Positions 7,175-14,933 of a stretch of DNA of 64,000 nt are shown in pieces. The notes beneath the pieces were generated by a model, which did not search any database, was not told the DNA's origin, and saw nothing but the letters and a program-made list of their open reading frames with translations. Position 1 is the first letter of the stretch; the number at the start of each line of letters is the position of its first letter. The stretch is from Streptomyces sp. ATexAB-D23 (GTDB taxonomy: Bacteria; Actinomycetota; Actinomycetes; Streptomycetales; Streptomycetaceae). The DNA is taken from assembly GCF_000373645.1 (NCBI RefSeq), contig NZ_KB892024.1, positions 317,590-381,589 of the forward strand, given 5' to 3'. Position numbers and translations under genes: made by a program.

Positions 7175-8281
7175 TTAGAACGGCGGTTCAGATGCCGCCT
7201 TTCTAACTAGCTCTGCAAACAGTTCCATGTTGGCGTCTTGTAGATTTTGCGCATATTCCGCATGTTTGCCGTACGGCACCCCCTTAGCTACTTCCCAGAG
7301 GCATTCACGGGGTGCCGACGATTTTTCCAATTCCAGGAAAACGTCTCGCGCGTGGAACCACGAGGCCTTGGCGACACCCGCAAGAATTGTGTCCCTGTCG
7401 GAAACTTTCCCTTTTGTCTGAAAGTGAATAACGACAGCCGCCAATTCGTTCGAGCTTCGGTGAGTCCCAGTCCCGCTAAGCAGAGCCTGTGCGTCTACCT
7501 GCAAGGTCGCCGAACGTAGGTGGTCTACTGCCTTCTCGATACGATCCGGAGGCAGGTGCACCCCGACTTCAATCAAGTACCTTTCGACGTGCAATCCGAC
7601 ATCCGAACGCCGAAGTCCAGCGACGATGGCGGGAGATGCGGTGTCGCCGACCCGCTGAGCCGTGAGGCGGAGAAGCATGCCCACGGTCATATTGTTCTCC
7701 GTCGCCGCCCATCGCCCCCACTGGGAGTCCACGTACGGGAACTCGTCCTCCAGAGCCGCGAGGGTCCGCACGACACTAAGCGGATCCTCTTCCGAAGCTC
7801 TGGTAATAAATTCTGTGACAGTCATTCCGGCTTTGATCATTTCCCGCAGGAGTCCGGGTAGCCAACCTGCGGCTGGAAGGTGTGCCGAGTCCGTGACAAT
7901 CTGCACGAGATCGTGCAGGTGTGCCTGTTCTAGTGGTTCACTGTCCCAGGAGATTTTTTTGGACGGCAATATTTTCATGTGTGCTTGAGAAGCTTGCTCC
8001 TTCTCTTTTTTCGCAGCAGATGTCCTTTCGCGCCAAATCGATTGGTCGATCTCCTCCTGTGGCAATGGTGCGTCATTGAGTCGGGCGTGTTCACCTAGCG
8101 CTTCCACAATTGACAAGACTTGAGGAAGGTTGAGAGGGCTTGTGCCTGAGAGCTTATCTTGAATGGTCGACCGGGCCATCTTGCTTTGTCTGCCTTGCCT
8201 TGCAATCAGGCGCTCGATGCTGCGAATCGATGGGTCTCCAGCGCGAACCCGGAGTTCCCGGAGTTGTGCTGCCAGGTCCAT
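7175..8281 (-). CDS. XRE-type regulator-like protein of unknown function (368 aa)
   Basis: The N-terminal 70 residues (LAAQLRELRVRAGDPSIRSI..STIQDKLSGTSPLNLPQVLSIV) look like the atypical XRE-type helix-turn-helix common in actinobacterial regulators. A charged linker (KKEKEQASQAH) leads to a long helical-repeat region (about 120-360) that resembles TPR/HEAT-like packing. Base composition is visibly more AT-rich than the neighbouring genes, a sign of separate origin. It lies between the AICE regulatory genes and the att remnant, the usual place for cargo. DNA binding likely; target unknown. Confidence 0.7.
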   Translation of the reverse strand: MDLAAQLRELRVRAGDPSIRSIERLIARQGRQSKMARSTIQDKLSGTSPLNLPQVLSIVEALGEHARLNDAPLPQEEIDQSIWRERTSAAKKEKEQASQAHMKILPSKKISWDSEPLEQAHLHDLVQIVTDSAHLPAAGWLPGLLREMIKAGMTVTEFITRASEEDPLSVVRTLAALEDEFPYVDSQWGRWAATENNMTVGMLLRLTAQRVGDTASPAIVAGLRRSDVGLHVERYLIEVGVHLPPDRIEKAVDHLRSATLQVDAQALLSGTGTHRSSNELAAVVIHFQTKGKVSDRDTILAGVAKASWFHARDVFLELEKSSAPRECLWEVAKGVPYGKHAEYAQNLQDANMELFAELVRKAASEPPF

Positions 8282-8450
8282 AAGTGGCCTCTTTGATCTA
8301 CCTGTCCGGCTGCGTCCGGCACTGTCCGCTGATGTCCGGGGCTGGGTACGGAAGCCTAGTCCAACTGCGCTCTTGGCGTCCGGGTCTTGACGGAAGCGAC
8401 CGGCAGGATCGCATAGGGGGACCGGACAGGTTTACATCGGTGCCACAAGA

Positions 8451-8488
8451 AAGCCCTGTTCCTGTCGGCAAGGGCAGGAACAGGGCTT
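8451..8488 (+). terminator. 14-bp perfect hairpin
   Basis: Arms 8451-8464 (AAGCCCTGTTCCTG) and 8475-8488 are exact complements around a 10-nt loop. It precedes the 45-aa membrane ORF. It may insulate that gene from upstream reading or act as an RNA control element. AAGCCCTGTTCCT also occurs on the other strand beside the rRNA-like leader at about 5493-5505. Confidence 0.6.
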
Positions 8489-8550
8489 CGCTCGAACGAG
8501 CCGCCGAACTCTACACCTCGGGGTCTCGCAAGGATTGGAGAACTGGCACC

Positions 8551-8688
8551 ATGGGATTTGACAGCCCCTCCGCACGAGAGCGTAACGACAGCACCTCTAG
8601 GTGGGTCAACCGTTTGGTACAGATCGCCACCCCCGTCGCGGCTCTGCTGGGGGCCGTTGCCGCTCTGGTTACAGCGCTTCGGGCCTAA
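8551..8688 (+). CDS. 45-residue membrane peptide
   Basis: The ATG at 8551 follows a GGAG about ten bases upstream. The product begins MGFDSPSARERNDSTSRW and ends with one hydrophobic helix (IATPVAALLGAVAALVTAL), so it is probably a single-pass membrane peptide with its N-terminus in the cytoplasm. It is isolated between two hairpins near the AICE right end. I do not recognise it; possibilities include a holin-like or toxin-like peptide. Confidence 0.55.
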   Translation: MGFDSPSARERNDSTSRWVNRLVQIATPVAALLGAVAALVTALRA

Positions 8689-8729
8689 GCGCGGGCGAGT
8701 GCGGCGCTACCGGTCGACTAGCGGGATGG

Positions 8730-8773
8730 GCACAGGCCACATCGACGGACGGTTTCGTTGATGTGGCCTGTGC
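8730..8773 (+). terminator. 14-bp perfect hairpin after the membrane peptide gene
   Basis: Arms 8730-8743 (GCACAGGCCACATC) and 8760-8773 are exact complements around a 16-nt loop, 41 bases after the stop at 8688. This fits a terminator of the small gene. Confidence 0.65.
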
Positions 8774-8905
8774 ACCGCAATGAGGGATCGTCAGGCGTGG
8801 CCGGGCAGTCTTTGTGCGCCGTGGGCCATGTACGGGCCGGGCGAAGCCCGCCCGGGCGCAGCGCCAGTAAACGGGCAGGTCAGAGCCCCAAGCGTTCGCG
8901 GATGT

Positions 8906-8965
8906 GGGCGGTCTTGAAAACCGTCGTGGCGCGAGTCACCGTGGGTTCAAATCCCACACCCACCG
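8906..8965 (+). other. tRNA-Ser(UGA) 3' remnant: right attachment site of AICE-1
   Basis: This stretch reads as the 3' two-thirds of a tRNA-Ser. It has an anticodon arm with loop CTTGAAA (anticodon UGA, 8915-8917), a long variable arm, a T arm (8941-8957, loop TTCAAAT) and the acceptor 3' strand ACCCACC (8958-8964) plus G. The matching 5' strand GGTGGGT and D arm are absent upstream, where AICE sequence lies instead. So this is not a functional tRNA but the duplicated tRNA end left by integration. The intact gene should lie left of the window. Confidence 0.7.
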
Positions 8966-8970
8966 CATGG

Positions 8971-9018
8971 GAACGGCCCCCGTCCAGGTGCACCAGGTGC
9001 ATCGGGCGGGGGCCGTTC
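8971..9018 (+). terminator. Terminator after the tRNA-Ser remnant
   Basis: GAACGGCCCCCG (8971-8982) pairs perfectly with CGGGGGCCGTTC (9007-9018) around a loop containing two AGGTGCA repeats; a CTTTT run follows at about 9034. It is probably the native terminator of the original tRNA-Ser gene. Confidence 0.7.
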
Positions 9019-9056
9019 GGTTGTGCGTGCGGGCTTTTAGGATGGTGGGTGGGGCG

Positions 9057-9131
9057 GGGCCCGTAGCGCAGAGGTCGTCGCGCGCGGTCTCCAAAACCGC
9101 GAGGGCGCCGGTTCGAATCCGGCCGGTTCCG
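9057..9131 (+). tRNA. tRNA-Trp(CCA), divergent
   Basis: The cloverleaf has a D arm (GCGC/GCGC), an anticodon arm GCGGT-CTCCAAA-ACCGC with anticodon CCA, and a T arm GCCGG-TTCGAAT-CCGGC. The acceptor stem (9057-9063 with 9124-9130) has one C-U mismatch and one G-U pair. No base separates the D and anticodon stems. These flaws are unusual for the main tRNA-Trp, so this may be a second or decaying copy. No CCA end is encoded. Confidence 0.7.
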
Positions 9132-9386
9132 CCCTGTTTCCTCGCCCACTTCTCCGGGGCTGTTCTGCGGCCCTGCTGGGGACCTCGCGGGCCCGAGCGG
9201 ATGGTTCGGACGTTCCCGGGGGTTTGGTTTCCCTTCCTCACGCTTGCGGGGGAATCGGGAGGCGCGGGTGGTTCGCCGGTACGGCGCTGGGCAGCTTTGA
9301 TCCGCGACGTCGTGATCATCACCGGGCGGTCGGCCGCCGGCCCGGGTTCGGCCTCAGCCCTATTTCCGGTTCATGGAGGAACAGAC

Positions 9387-9698
9387 ATGGCAAGCATCCG
9401 TACCGCTCGTGCCCTCGCCGTTGTTGCCGCGCTGCCTCTTGCCGCCGTTCTCCTCGGCGGGGTGGCGCAGGCGGACAACGGCTCGATCGCGAGCGGCGGA
9501 TCGAACGCCGGCGTGGCGACGATCGGCGGCAGCGGGGTCGGCGGGGACAACGCGGGCAACTCGTCGACCTCCCAACAACAGGCCACCGGGCCCGGGGCGT
9601 CGAATCAAAGCAACTCCGCGCAGGTGAACGGGTCCGGGTTCACCGACATCGACCAGTCCACGCACAACTTGGCGGTGAACTTCACCAACCTCTGGTGA
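9387..9698 (+). CDS. Small secreted Asn/Ser/Gly-rich protein
   Basis: The ATG at 9387 is preceded by GGAGGA. Residues 1-29 form a Sec signal peptide ending AQA. The mature 74 residues are Gly/Ser/Asn/Gln-rich (NAGNSSTSQQQATGPGASNQ) with no Cys and end in VNFTNLW. The composition resembles small Streptomyces cell-surface proteins such as rodlins or chaplins, but the chaplin cysteines are missing and I cannot assign a family. It stands alone between tRNA-Trp and the igr-like operon. Confidence 0.7.
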   Translation: MASIRTARALAVVAALPLAAVLLGGVAQADNGSIASGGSNAGVATIGGSGVGGDNAGNSSTSQQQATGPGASNQSNSAQVNGSGFTDIDQSTHNLAVNFTNLW

Positions 9699-9890
9699 GC
9701 GCGGGGTCCGTCGCGGTCCGGGCGGGGGGCCGGACCGCGACGGAAGGACGGCTACGGCCCGCACAGGCGCTGCTTCGGCGCCCGTGCGGGCCGTTCCGTG
9801 TGCGGAGGGGCACGTGGGGACGTGCGCGGAGGGCACGTGGGACGTGTGCGTACGGGCGGTGGTGTCGCGTGCCTTGACAGTGGCAGTGAA

Positions 9891-9907
9891 TCTGACGGAC
9901 AGTCAGA
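9891..9907. promoter_or_regulatory. Palindromic operator before the igr-like operon
   Basis: TCTGAC-n5-GTCAGA forms a TetR-type palindrome 67 bases before the chsE2 start, 11 bases after a TTGACA (9874-9879) that could be a -35 box. A repressor bound here would block the promoter. No TetR gene is adjacent, so the regulator must be encoded elsewhere. Confidence 0.55.
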
Positions 9908-9974
9908 AACCTGTAGCGGTCGGCTCGCAGTGCGCTGCCGACCGGTCCTCATGCCGTTCCCGGGAGGCGTCGAC

Positions 9975-11138
9975 GTGCATCTGGCCCCGACCGAGCGCCA
10001 GCTCCGTCTGCGCGCCGAACTCCGTGCCTACTTCCGCGAGGTGATGCCGGAGCCCGGCCACGCGGTCCATGATCCGGACGCGCAGCGGCTGCTGCTGCGG
10101 CGGATCGGGGCGGACGGGATGCTCGGCCTCGGCTGGCCCGTCGCGTACGGGGGGCAGGGGCGCGGCGCGGACGAGCAGTTCGTGTTCTTCGACGAGGCGT
10201 ACCGGGCCGGCGCGCCCGTCTCCATGGTCACGCTCAACACCGTCGGCCCCACCCTGATGAAGTACGGGACCGAGGCGCAGAAGGGGTACTTCCTGCCCCG
10301 GATCCTCGCCGGTGAGACCGTCTTCGCCATCGGCTACAGCGAACCGGAGGCCGGTACGGACCTCGCCGCGCTGCGCACCCGGGCGGTACGGGACGGCGAC
10401 GCCTGGGTCATCGACGGGCAGAAGATCTTCACCAGCAACGCGCAACAGGCGGACTGGATCTGGCTCGCCTGCCGAACCGACCCGGACGCGCCCAAACACC
10501 GCGGCATCTCGATCCTGCTCGTGCCGACGGACGCGCCGGGCTTCTCGTGGACACCCATCGAAACGGTGGGCGGTCTGACCACCACCGCCACGTACTACGA
10601 CGGTGTGCGCGTCCCGGCCACCGCCCTCGTCGGGGAGGAGAACGCCGGCTGGGGGCTCATCACCAACCAGCTCAACCACGAACGAGTGGCGCTCGCGGCG
10701 ATCGGCATGCAGGCGGAGGACTTCTACGCGGCGGCGCTCGCCTTCGCCCGCACCCCCGATCCGCTGACGGGCCGGTGCCCGGCCGATGAGCCGTGGGTGC
10801 GTTCCCGGCTGGCCGAGGCGTATGCGCGGCTGGCGGCGACGCGCCTGCTCAACTGGCGCCTCGTCGGGGACGTGGGCGCGGGCGCACTGGCGCCGGGCGA
10901 CGCGAGCGGCGTGAAGTTCGCCGGGACCGAGAGCGCCGTGGAGGTCTACCGGATGTGCCAGGAGATCACGGGCGACGCCGGCCTCATCCGCGGCGGCTCC
11001 CCCGGCGCGTTCGGCGACGGCGAGCTGGAGCGGATGAACCGGGCGGCCCAGATCAACACGTTCGGGGGCGGGGTGAGCGAGGTGCAGCGGGAGATCGTCG
11101 CCATGATGCGGCTCGGCATGAGGGGGGCGAAGCGGTGA
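9975..11138 (+). CDS. chsE2: Acyl-CoA dehydrogenase, ChsE2/FadE29-like
   Basis: The GTG at 9975 has GGGAGG seven bases upstream and gives 387 residues, the length of mycobacterial FadE29. The flavin-site motif YSEPEAGTDL is at 121-130, and INTFGGGVSEVQREI near the C-terminus matches the FadE29 signature. With ChsE1 it would form the alpha2beta2 FAD enzyme that introduces the double bond into the three-carbon steroid side-chain CoA ester. It is the first gene of a five-gene operon joined by 4-bp overlaps, apart from one 1-bp gap. The match is by order, length and motifs; the true substrate in this strain is unknown. Confidence 0.85.
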   Translation: MHLAPTERQLRLRAELRAYFREVMPEPGHAVHDPDAQRLLLRRIGADGMLGLGWPVAYGGQGRGADEQFVFFDEAYRAGAPVSMVTLNTVGPTLMKYGTEAQKGYFLPRILAGETVFAIGYSEPEAGTDLAALRTRAVRDGDAWVIDGQKIFTSNAQQADWIWLACRTDPDAPKHRGISILLVPTDAPGFSWTPIETVGGLTTTATYYDGVRVPATALVGEENAGWGLITNQLNHERVALAAIGMQAEDFYAAALAFARTPDPLTGRCPADEPWVRSRLAEAYARLAATRLLNWRLVGDVGAGALAPGDASGVKFAGTESAVEVYRMCQEITGDAGLIRGGSPGAFGDGELERMNRAAQINTFGGGVSEVQREIVAMMRLGMRGAKR

Positions 11139-12121
11139 CAGCCGGGAACGCGAGCGCGGAAGCCGGCGTGGACGAGGGCGTGAGGGAGGGCGCCGACGAG
11201 CTGTACGGGCGGCTCAGGGCGTACGAAGGGCGGCCCGCCGCCACCGCCGGGACCGGCAAGGACCTCGTCAACGAGCCGATGATCAGGCACTGGTGCGAGG
11301 CGATGGGCGACACCAACCCCGCCTACACGGGACCGGACGCCATTGCTCCGCCGACGATGCTCCAGGCCTGGACGATGGGCGGTCTGTCCGGTCACACGGA
11401 CCGCAGTGGGCCCTACGACGAGCTGTTCGCCCTGCTCGACGGGGCCGGGTACTCCGCTGTCGTCGCGACCGACTGCGAACAGGAGTATCTGCGCCCCCTG
11501 CGCCCCGGGGACCGGGTCACCTTCGACGCGGTGATCGAGTCCGTATCCGCACGCAAGACGACGAAACTCGGCACCGGCTACTTCGTCACCACGCGCATGG
11601 ACGTCCGCGCCTCGGGCGAACCGGCCGGGACACACCGCTTCCGCATCCTCAAGTACCGCCCGGCGAAGGCAGGGGGGAAGGCCAAGGGGCCGGCCCGTGT
11701 CGCGCGGCCCGAACCTGTCGTCAACCGGGACAACGCCGGTTTCTGGGAGGGCGTGGCGGCCGGCCGGCTGCTGATCCAGCGCTGTGGGGTGTGCGCCGCC
11801 CTGCGCTTTCCCTGGCTGCCCGGCTGCAACACCTGCGGATCACCCGAGTGGGACACGGTCGAGGCATCGGGCGAGGGCACGGTCTTCAGTTACGTCGTCA
11901 TGCACCACCCGCCGTTCCCCGCCTTCAGCGAGTCGGGCGAGGGCGGCCCGTACGCGGTGGCACTCATCGAGCTCGCGGAGGGCGTGCGCATGGTCAGCAA
12001 TGTGGTCGGTGTGCCGTACGACGAGGTGCGGGTGGGCATGCCGGTGCGGCTGGAGTTCCTGCGTACCGGCCCCGGGGCGCGACTTCCGGTCTTCCGCTCC
12101 TCGGCGGGAGGTGAGGGCTGA
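11135..12121 (+). CDS. chsH2: Two-domain MaoC-like hydratase/DUF35 OB-fold protein, ChsH2-like
   Basis: The GTG at 11135 overlaps the chsE2 stop. The N-terminal part (about 25-180) is a MaoC/hot-dog domain (IRHWCEAMGDTNPAYTG). The C-terminal part (185-328) is a rubredoxin-like zinc ribbon plus OB fold (DUF35) with cysteines 217, 220, 231 and 234. In Mycobacterium ChsH2 pairs with ChsH1 to hydrate the enoyl-CoA, and its DUF35 domain holds the Ltp2 aldolase. The same order is kept here, so a hydratase-aldolase complex is expected. Confidence 0.85.
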   Translation: MTAGNASAEAGVDEGVREGADELYGRLRAYEGRPAATAGTGKDLVNEPMIRHWCEAMGDTNPAYTGPDAIAPPTMLQAWTMGGLSGHTDRSGPYDELFALLDGAGYSAVVATDCEQEYLRPLRPGDRVTFDAVIESVSARKTTKLGTGYFVTTRMDVRASGEPAGTHRFRILKYRPAKAGGKAKGPARVARPEPVVNRDNAGFWEGVAAGRLLIQRCGVCAALRFPWLPGCNTCGSPEWDTVEASGEGTVFSYVVMHHPPFPAFSESGEGGPYAVALIELAEGVRMVSNVVGVPYDEVRVGMPVRLEFLRTGPGARLPVFRSSAGGEG

Positions 12122-12122
12122 C

Positions 12123-13160
12123 ATGGATTTCACGCCCAGTGAGGAGCAGTGCGCGGCGCAGGGGCTGGCCGCCCGGATCTTCGCGGACCTGTCGACGCAC
12201 GACCGCCTGGTCGCGGCCGGCAGCGGCTCGGACACGGAGCTGTGGAAGGAGCTGTGTGCGGCCGGTCTGCCCGGGGCGGTCGAGGAGACCGGACTGCTCG
12301 GCCTGGTGCTGATGCTGGAGGAGCAGGGGCGGACGACGGCGCAGGTGCCGTTCGCGGCGAGCTGTGTCTACGGGCTGCTGGCCGTCGCCCGGCACGGTAC
12401 GGACGAACAGCGCGAGCGGTTGCTGCCGCCGCTGCGTGACGGTACGGCGGTGGCGACGGGTGCCTTCCCCGCCTGCGGCGCCGTACACGTGGAGGCAGGG
12501 GCCCGTCTGAGTGGTGGTGTGCCGCTGGTTCCCTGGCTGCGGGACGCCACACACGTCCTGGTCGCCGCCGCCGACCGCACCCTGTGGCTGGTGCGGACCG
12601 GGGAGCGCGGAGTGCGGACCGAGCCCGTCGAGACCACGGCCGCGTGGTCGGCCGGCCGGCTCGTGCTGGACGGGGCGTCTGCCGAGCGGCTCGGGGACGC
12701 GGGGGCGTACGAGGACGTGCTCGCCGGTGCGCGGACGGCGTTCGCCGGTGTGCAGGCGGGCGTGTGCGCCGGATCGGTGACGCGAGCGGTCGAACACACT
12801 GGCACGCGCGAACAGTTCGGGCGCCCCCTGTCGACCAAGCAGGCCGTGCTGCTGCGGGCCGCCGACGCGTACATGGACACCGAGGCGATCCGTGTCACGG
12901 CGTACGAGGCGGCATGGCGCCGCGACGAGGGACTGCCGTACGGGAAACAGGCGCTGACGGCCGCATGGTGGGCGTCCGAGGCGGGAAAGCGCGTCGTCCA
13001 CACCGGGCAGCATCTGCACGGCGGAACGGGGGCCGACCTCGACCACCCCGTCCACCGGCACTTCCTCTGGGGGCGGCAGCTCGACGCCTACCTCGGCAGC
13101 GGCGGTGGCGTACTCCAGGAACTCGGCACGCTGCTGACGGAGGGGGAGCCGGAGGAATGA
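12123..13160 (+). CDS. chsE1: Acyl-CoA dehydrogenase, ChsE1/FadE28-like
   Basis: The 345-residue protein starts at the ATG 12123, one base after the chsH2 stop. The N-terminus MDFTPSEEQ and C-terminal helices (AVEHTGTREQFGRPLSTKQA, then QLHGGTGADLDHPVHRHF) are those of acyl-CoA dehydrogenases. The central beta domain is short and lacks the usual flavin-site signature, as expected for the FadE28 subunit. It should pair with ChsE2 rather than act alone. Confidence 0.83.
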   Translation: MDFTPSEEQCAAQGLAARIFADLSTHDRLVAAGSGSDTELWKELCAAGLPGAVEETGLLGLVLMLEEQGRTTAQVPFAASCVYGLLAVARHGTDEQRERLLPPLRDGTAVATGAFPACGAVHVEAGARLSGGVPLVPWLRDATHVLVAAADRTLWLVRTGERGVRTEPVETTAAWSAGRLVLDGASAERLGDAGAYEDVLAGARTAFAGVQAGVCAGSVTRAVEHTGTREQFGRPLSTKQAVLLRAADAYMDTEAIRVTAYEAAWRRDEGLPYGKQALTAAWWASEAGKRVVHTGQHLHGGTGADLDHPVHRHFLWGRQLDAYLGSGGGVLQELGTLLTEGEPEE

Positions 13161-13711
13161 CGGACCCGATGCCTGACGGCCGACCGGAACCCGTCGCCCC
13201 GATGCCCGACGGCCGACCGGAACCCGTCGCGCCGATGACCGACGGCCGACCGGAACCCGTCGCGCCGACGCCCGCGCCGATGCCCGGCGCCCCCGCGCCC
13301 GCACTCGGCGAGGAACTGGCGCCGCTGGAGATCGCGGTGACCCGCACCCTCATCGTGGCCGGTGCCATCGCCTCCCGCGACTACCAGGACGTGCACCACG
13401 ACGCGGAGTCGGCGCGGGGGAAGGGCTCCCCGGACGTCTTCATGAACATCCTGACCACCAACGGCCTGGTCGGGCGGTACGTCACCGACCGCTTCGGCCC
13501 CACGGCGGTCCTCAGGCGCGTCGCCATCAGGCTCGGCGCGCCCAACTATCCCGGCGACACCATGGTCCTGAGCGGCAGGGTCACCGCGCTCGGGGCGGAC
13601 GGGACGGTGGAGGTGTCCGTCGTCGGCGCCAACGGGCTCGGCCGGCACGTCACCGGCACGGTGAGCGTCAGCATCCCCGTAGGCGTCACCCGTCCGAAGG
13701 GGTCCGTATGA
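13157..13711 (+). CDS. chsH1: MaoC-like dehydratase, ChsH1-like, with repeat-bearing N-terminal extension
   Basis: The ATG at 13157 overlaps the chsE1 stop. The conserved hydratase motif R-D-x4-H is present (R74, D75, H80; SRDYQDVHHD), followed by FMNILTTNGLVGRYVTDRFG. It would supply the catalytic residues of the ChsH1-ChsH2 enoyl-CoA hydratase. The 184 residues exceed the roughly 130 of the mycobacterial protein. The extra N-terminal 55 residues are disordered and contain three copies of MPDGRPEPVAP. GGAGGA abuts the first ATG, so initiation at a repeat ATG (13169 or later) is also possible. Confidence 0.83.
   Translation: MTDPMPDGRPEPVAPMPDGRPEPVAPMTDGRPEPVAPTPAPMPGAPAPALGEELAPLEIAVTRTLIVAGAIASRDYQDVHHDAESARGKGSPDVFMNILTTNGLVGRYVTDRFGPTAVLRRVAIRLGAPNYPGDTMVLSGRVTALGADGTVEVSVVGANGLGRHVTGTVSVSIPVGVTRPKGSV
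13169..13267 (+). repeat. Three in-frame 33-bp tandem repeats inside chsH1
   Basis: Units at 13169-13201, 13202-13234 and 13235-13267 each encode an 11-residue peptide (M-P/T-DGRPEPVAP). They differ by only a few bases, so they are recent and prone to slip. Because the unit is a multiple of three, copy-number change would not break the gene. Confidence 0.92.
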
Positions 13712-14874
13712 GCGTGCGCATGGCCGACTCGCTCGGTGGGAAGGCGGCGGTGGCCGGGATCGGCGCCACCGAGTTCTCCAAGGACTCCGGACGCAGCGAA
13801 CTCAGGCTCGCCGTCGAGGCGGTGCACGCGGCGCTGGACGACGCGGGGCTCACCCCCGCGGACGTCGACGGTCTGGTCACCTTCACGATGGACACCAGCC
13901 CGGAGATCACCGTCGCCCAGGCCGCCGGCATCGGCGAACTGTCCTTCTTCTCGCGCGTCCACTACGGCGGTGGCGCGGCCTGCGCGACGGTCCAGCAGGC
14001 GGCCCTCGCCGTCGCCTGCGGGGTCGCCGACGTCGTCGTCTGCTACCGGGCGTTCAACGAGCGGTCCGGGCGCCGCTTCGGCTCCGGCGTGCAGCGGCGC
14101 GAGCCCACGGCCGAGGGCGCGGCGCTCGGCTGGAACCTGCCCTTCGGACTGCTCACGCCCGCCTCCTGGGTGGCCATGGCGGCCCAGCGCTATCTCCACA
14201 CGTACGGGCTGACGCCGGAGGCTTTCGGGCATGTCGCGGTGGTCGACCGGCGGCACGCGGCCCGCAATCCGGCGGCGTACTTCCACGGCAAGCCGATCAC
14301 GCTCGCCGACCACGCGGCCTCCCGCTGGATCGTCGAGCCGCTGCGGTTGCTGGACTGCTGCCAGGAGACGGACGGCGGCCAGGCGATCGTCGTCACCAGC
14401 GCCGAACGGGCCCGTGACCTGCGCCGTCCGCCCGCAGTGATCGTCGCGGCGGCCCAGGGCGCGGGGCGGGCGCAGGAGCAGATGACCAGCTTCTACCGGG
14501 ACGATCTGACGGGCCTGCCGGAGATGGGGGTCGTCGCGCGCCAGCTGTGGCGCACCTCGGGCCTCGCGCCCTCCGATGTCGACGTGGCGATCCTGTACGA
14601 CCACTTCACCCCGTTCGTCCTGATGCAGCTGGAGGAGTTCGGCTTCTGCGCCCCGGGTGAGGCGGCGGACTTCGTGGCGGCGGACGCGCTGCCCCTGAAC
14701 ACCCACGGGGGCCAGCTCGGGGAGGCGTACCTGCACGGCATGAACGGCATCGCGGAGGCGGTCCGGCAGATCCGGGGCACCTCGGTGAACCAGGTGCCGG
14801 GCGCCGCCACCTCCCTGGTCACCGCCGGCACGGGCGTCCCGACCTCAGGTCTTCTGCTGGGCCGGGCGGGCTGA
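13708..14874 (+). CDS. ltp2: Lipid-transfer protein/thiolase-like aldolase, Ltp2-like
   Basis: This is a 388-residue thiolase-fold protein, close to mycobacterial Ltp2 in length, starting at an ATGA overlap with chsH1. Recognisable features are GIGATEFSKDSGRSEL, AAGIGELSFFSRVHYGGG, and the C-terminal NTHGGQLGEAYLHGMNG and PGAATSLVTAGTGVPTSGL. The Ltp2 class does a retro-aldol cleavage that releases propionyl-CoA from the steroid side chain while docked on the DUF35 domain of ChsH2. Being last in the operon fits that final step. Substrate inferred from the family. Confidence 0.85.
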   Translation: MSVRMADSLGGKAAVAGIGATEFSKDSGRSELRLAVEAVHAALDDAGLTPADVDGLVTFTMDTSPEITVAQAAGIGELSFFSRVHYGGGAACATVQQAALAVACGVADVVVCYRAFNERSGRRFGSGVQRREPTAEGAALGWNLPFGLLTPASWVAMAAQRYLHTYGLTPEAFGHVAVVDRRHAARNPAAYFHGKPITLADHAASRWIVEPLRLLDCCQETDGGQAIVVTSAERARDLRRPPAVIVAAAQGAGRAQEQMTSFYRDDLTGLPEMGVVARQLWRTSGLAPSDVDVAILYDHFTPFVLMQLEEFGFCAPGEAADFVAADALPLNTHGGQLGEAYLHGMNGIAEAVRQIRGTSVNQVPGAATSLVTAGTGVPTSGLLLGRAG

Positions 14875-14933
14875 CGGGGGCCGTGTCCGTGGGCGTACGC
14901 ACCGGGGGCGACCCGGAGTCCCGCAGGGGTGGG

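Larger units (their letters stand above)
1..8965. mobile_element. AICE-1, right-hand part of an integrative conjugative element (left end outside window)
   Basis: This segment has the gene content of a Streptomyces AICE: a long leftward operon of small, overlapping transfer-associated genes (DUF3307, RRQRL zinc protein, cytosine methyltransferase, DUF2637/Spd-like, DUF6303, HExxH peptidase, DUF6284). A GntR regulator with operators, a P-loop kinase and an XRE regulator follow at the edge. It ends at a tRNA-Ser 3' remnant lacking its 5' half, as left when such elements recombine into a tRNA 3' end. The integrase, replicase and FtsK-type pump would lie left of base 1. Assignment is inferred from gene order; the right boundary is good to a few tens of bases. 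Confidence 0.75.

Noticed and set aside
8877..8965. A complete tRNA-Ser at the AICE-1 edge
   Set aside because: No 5' acceptor strand GGTGGGT and no D arm upstream; only the 3' part is present.
13169..13267. CRISPR-like array
   Set aside because: Units are contiguous with no spacers and are in frame within a protein gene.
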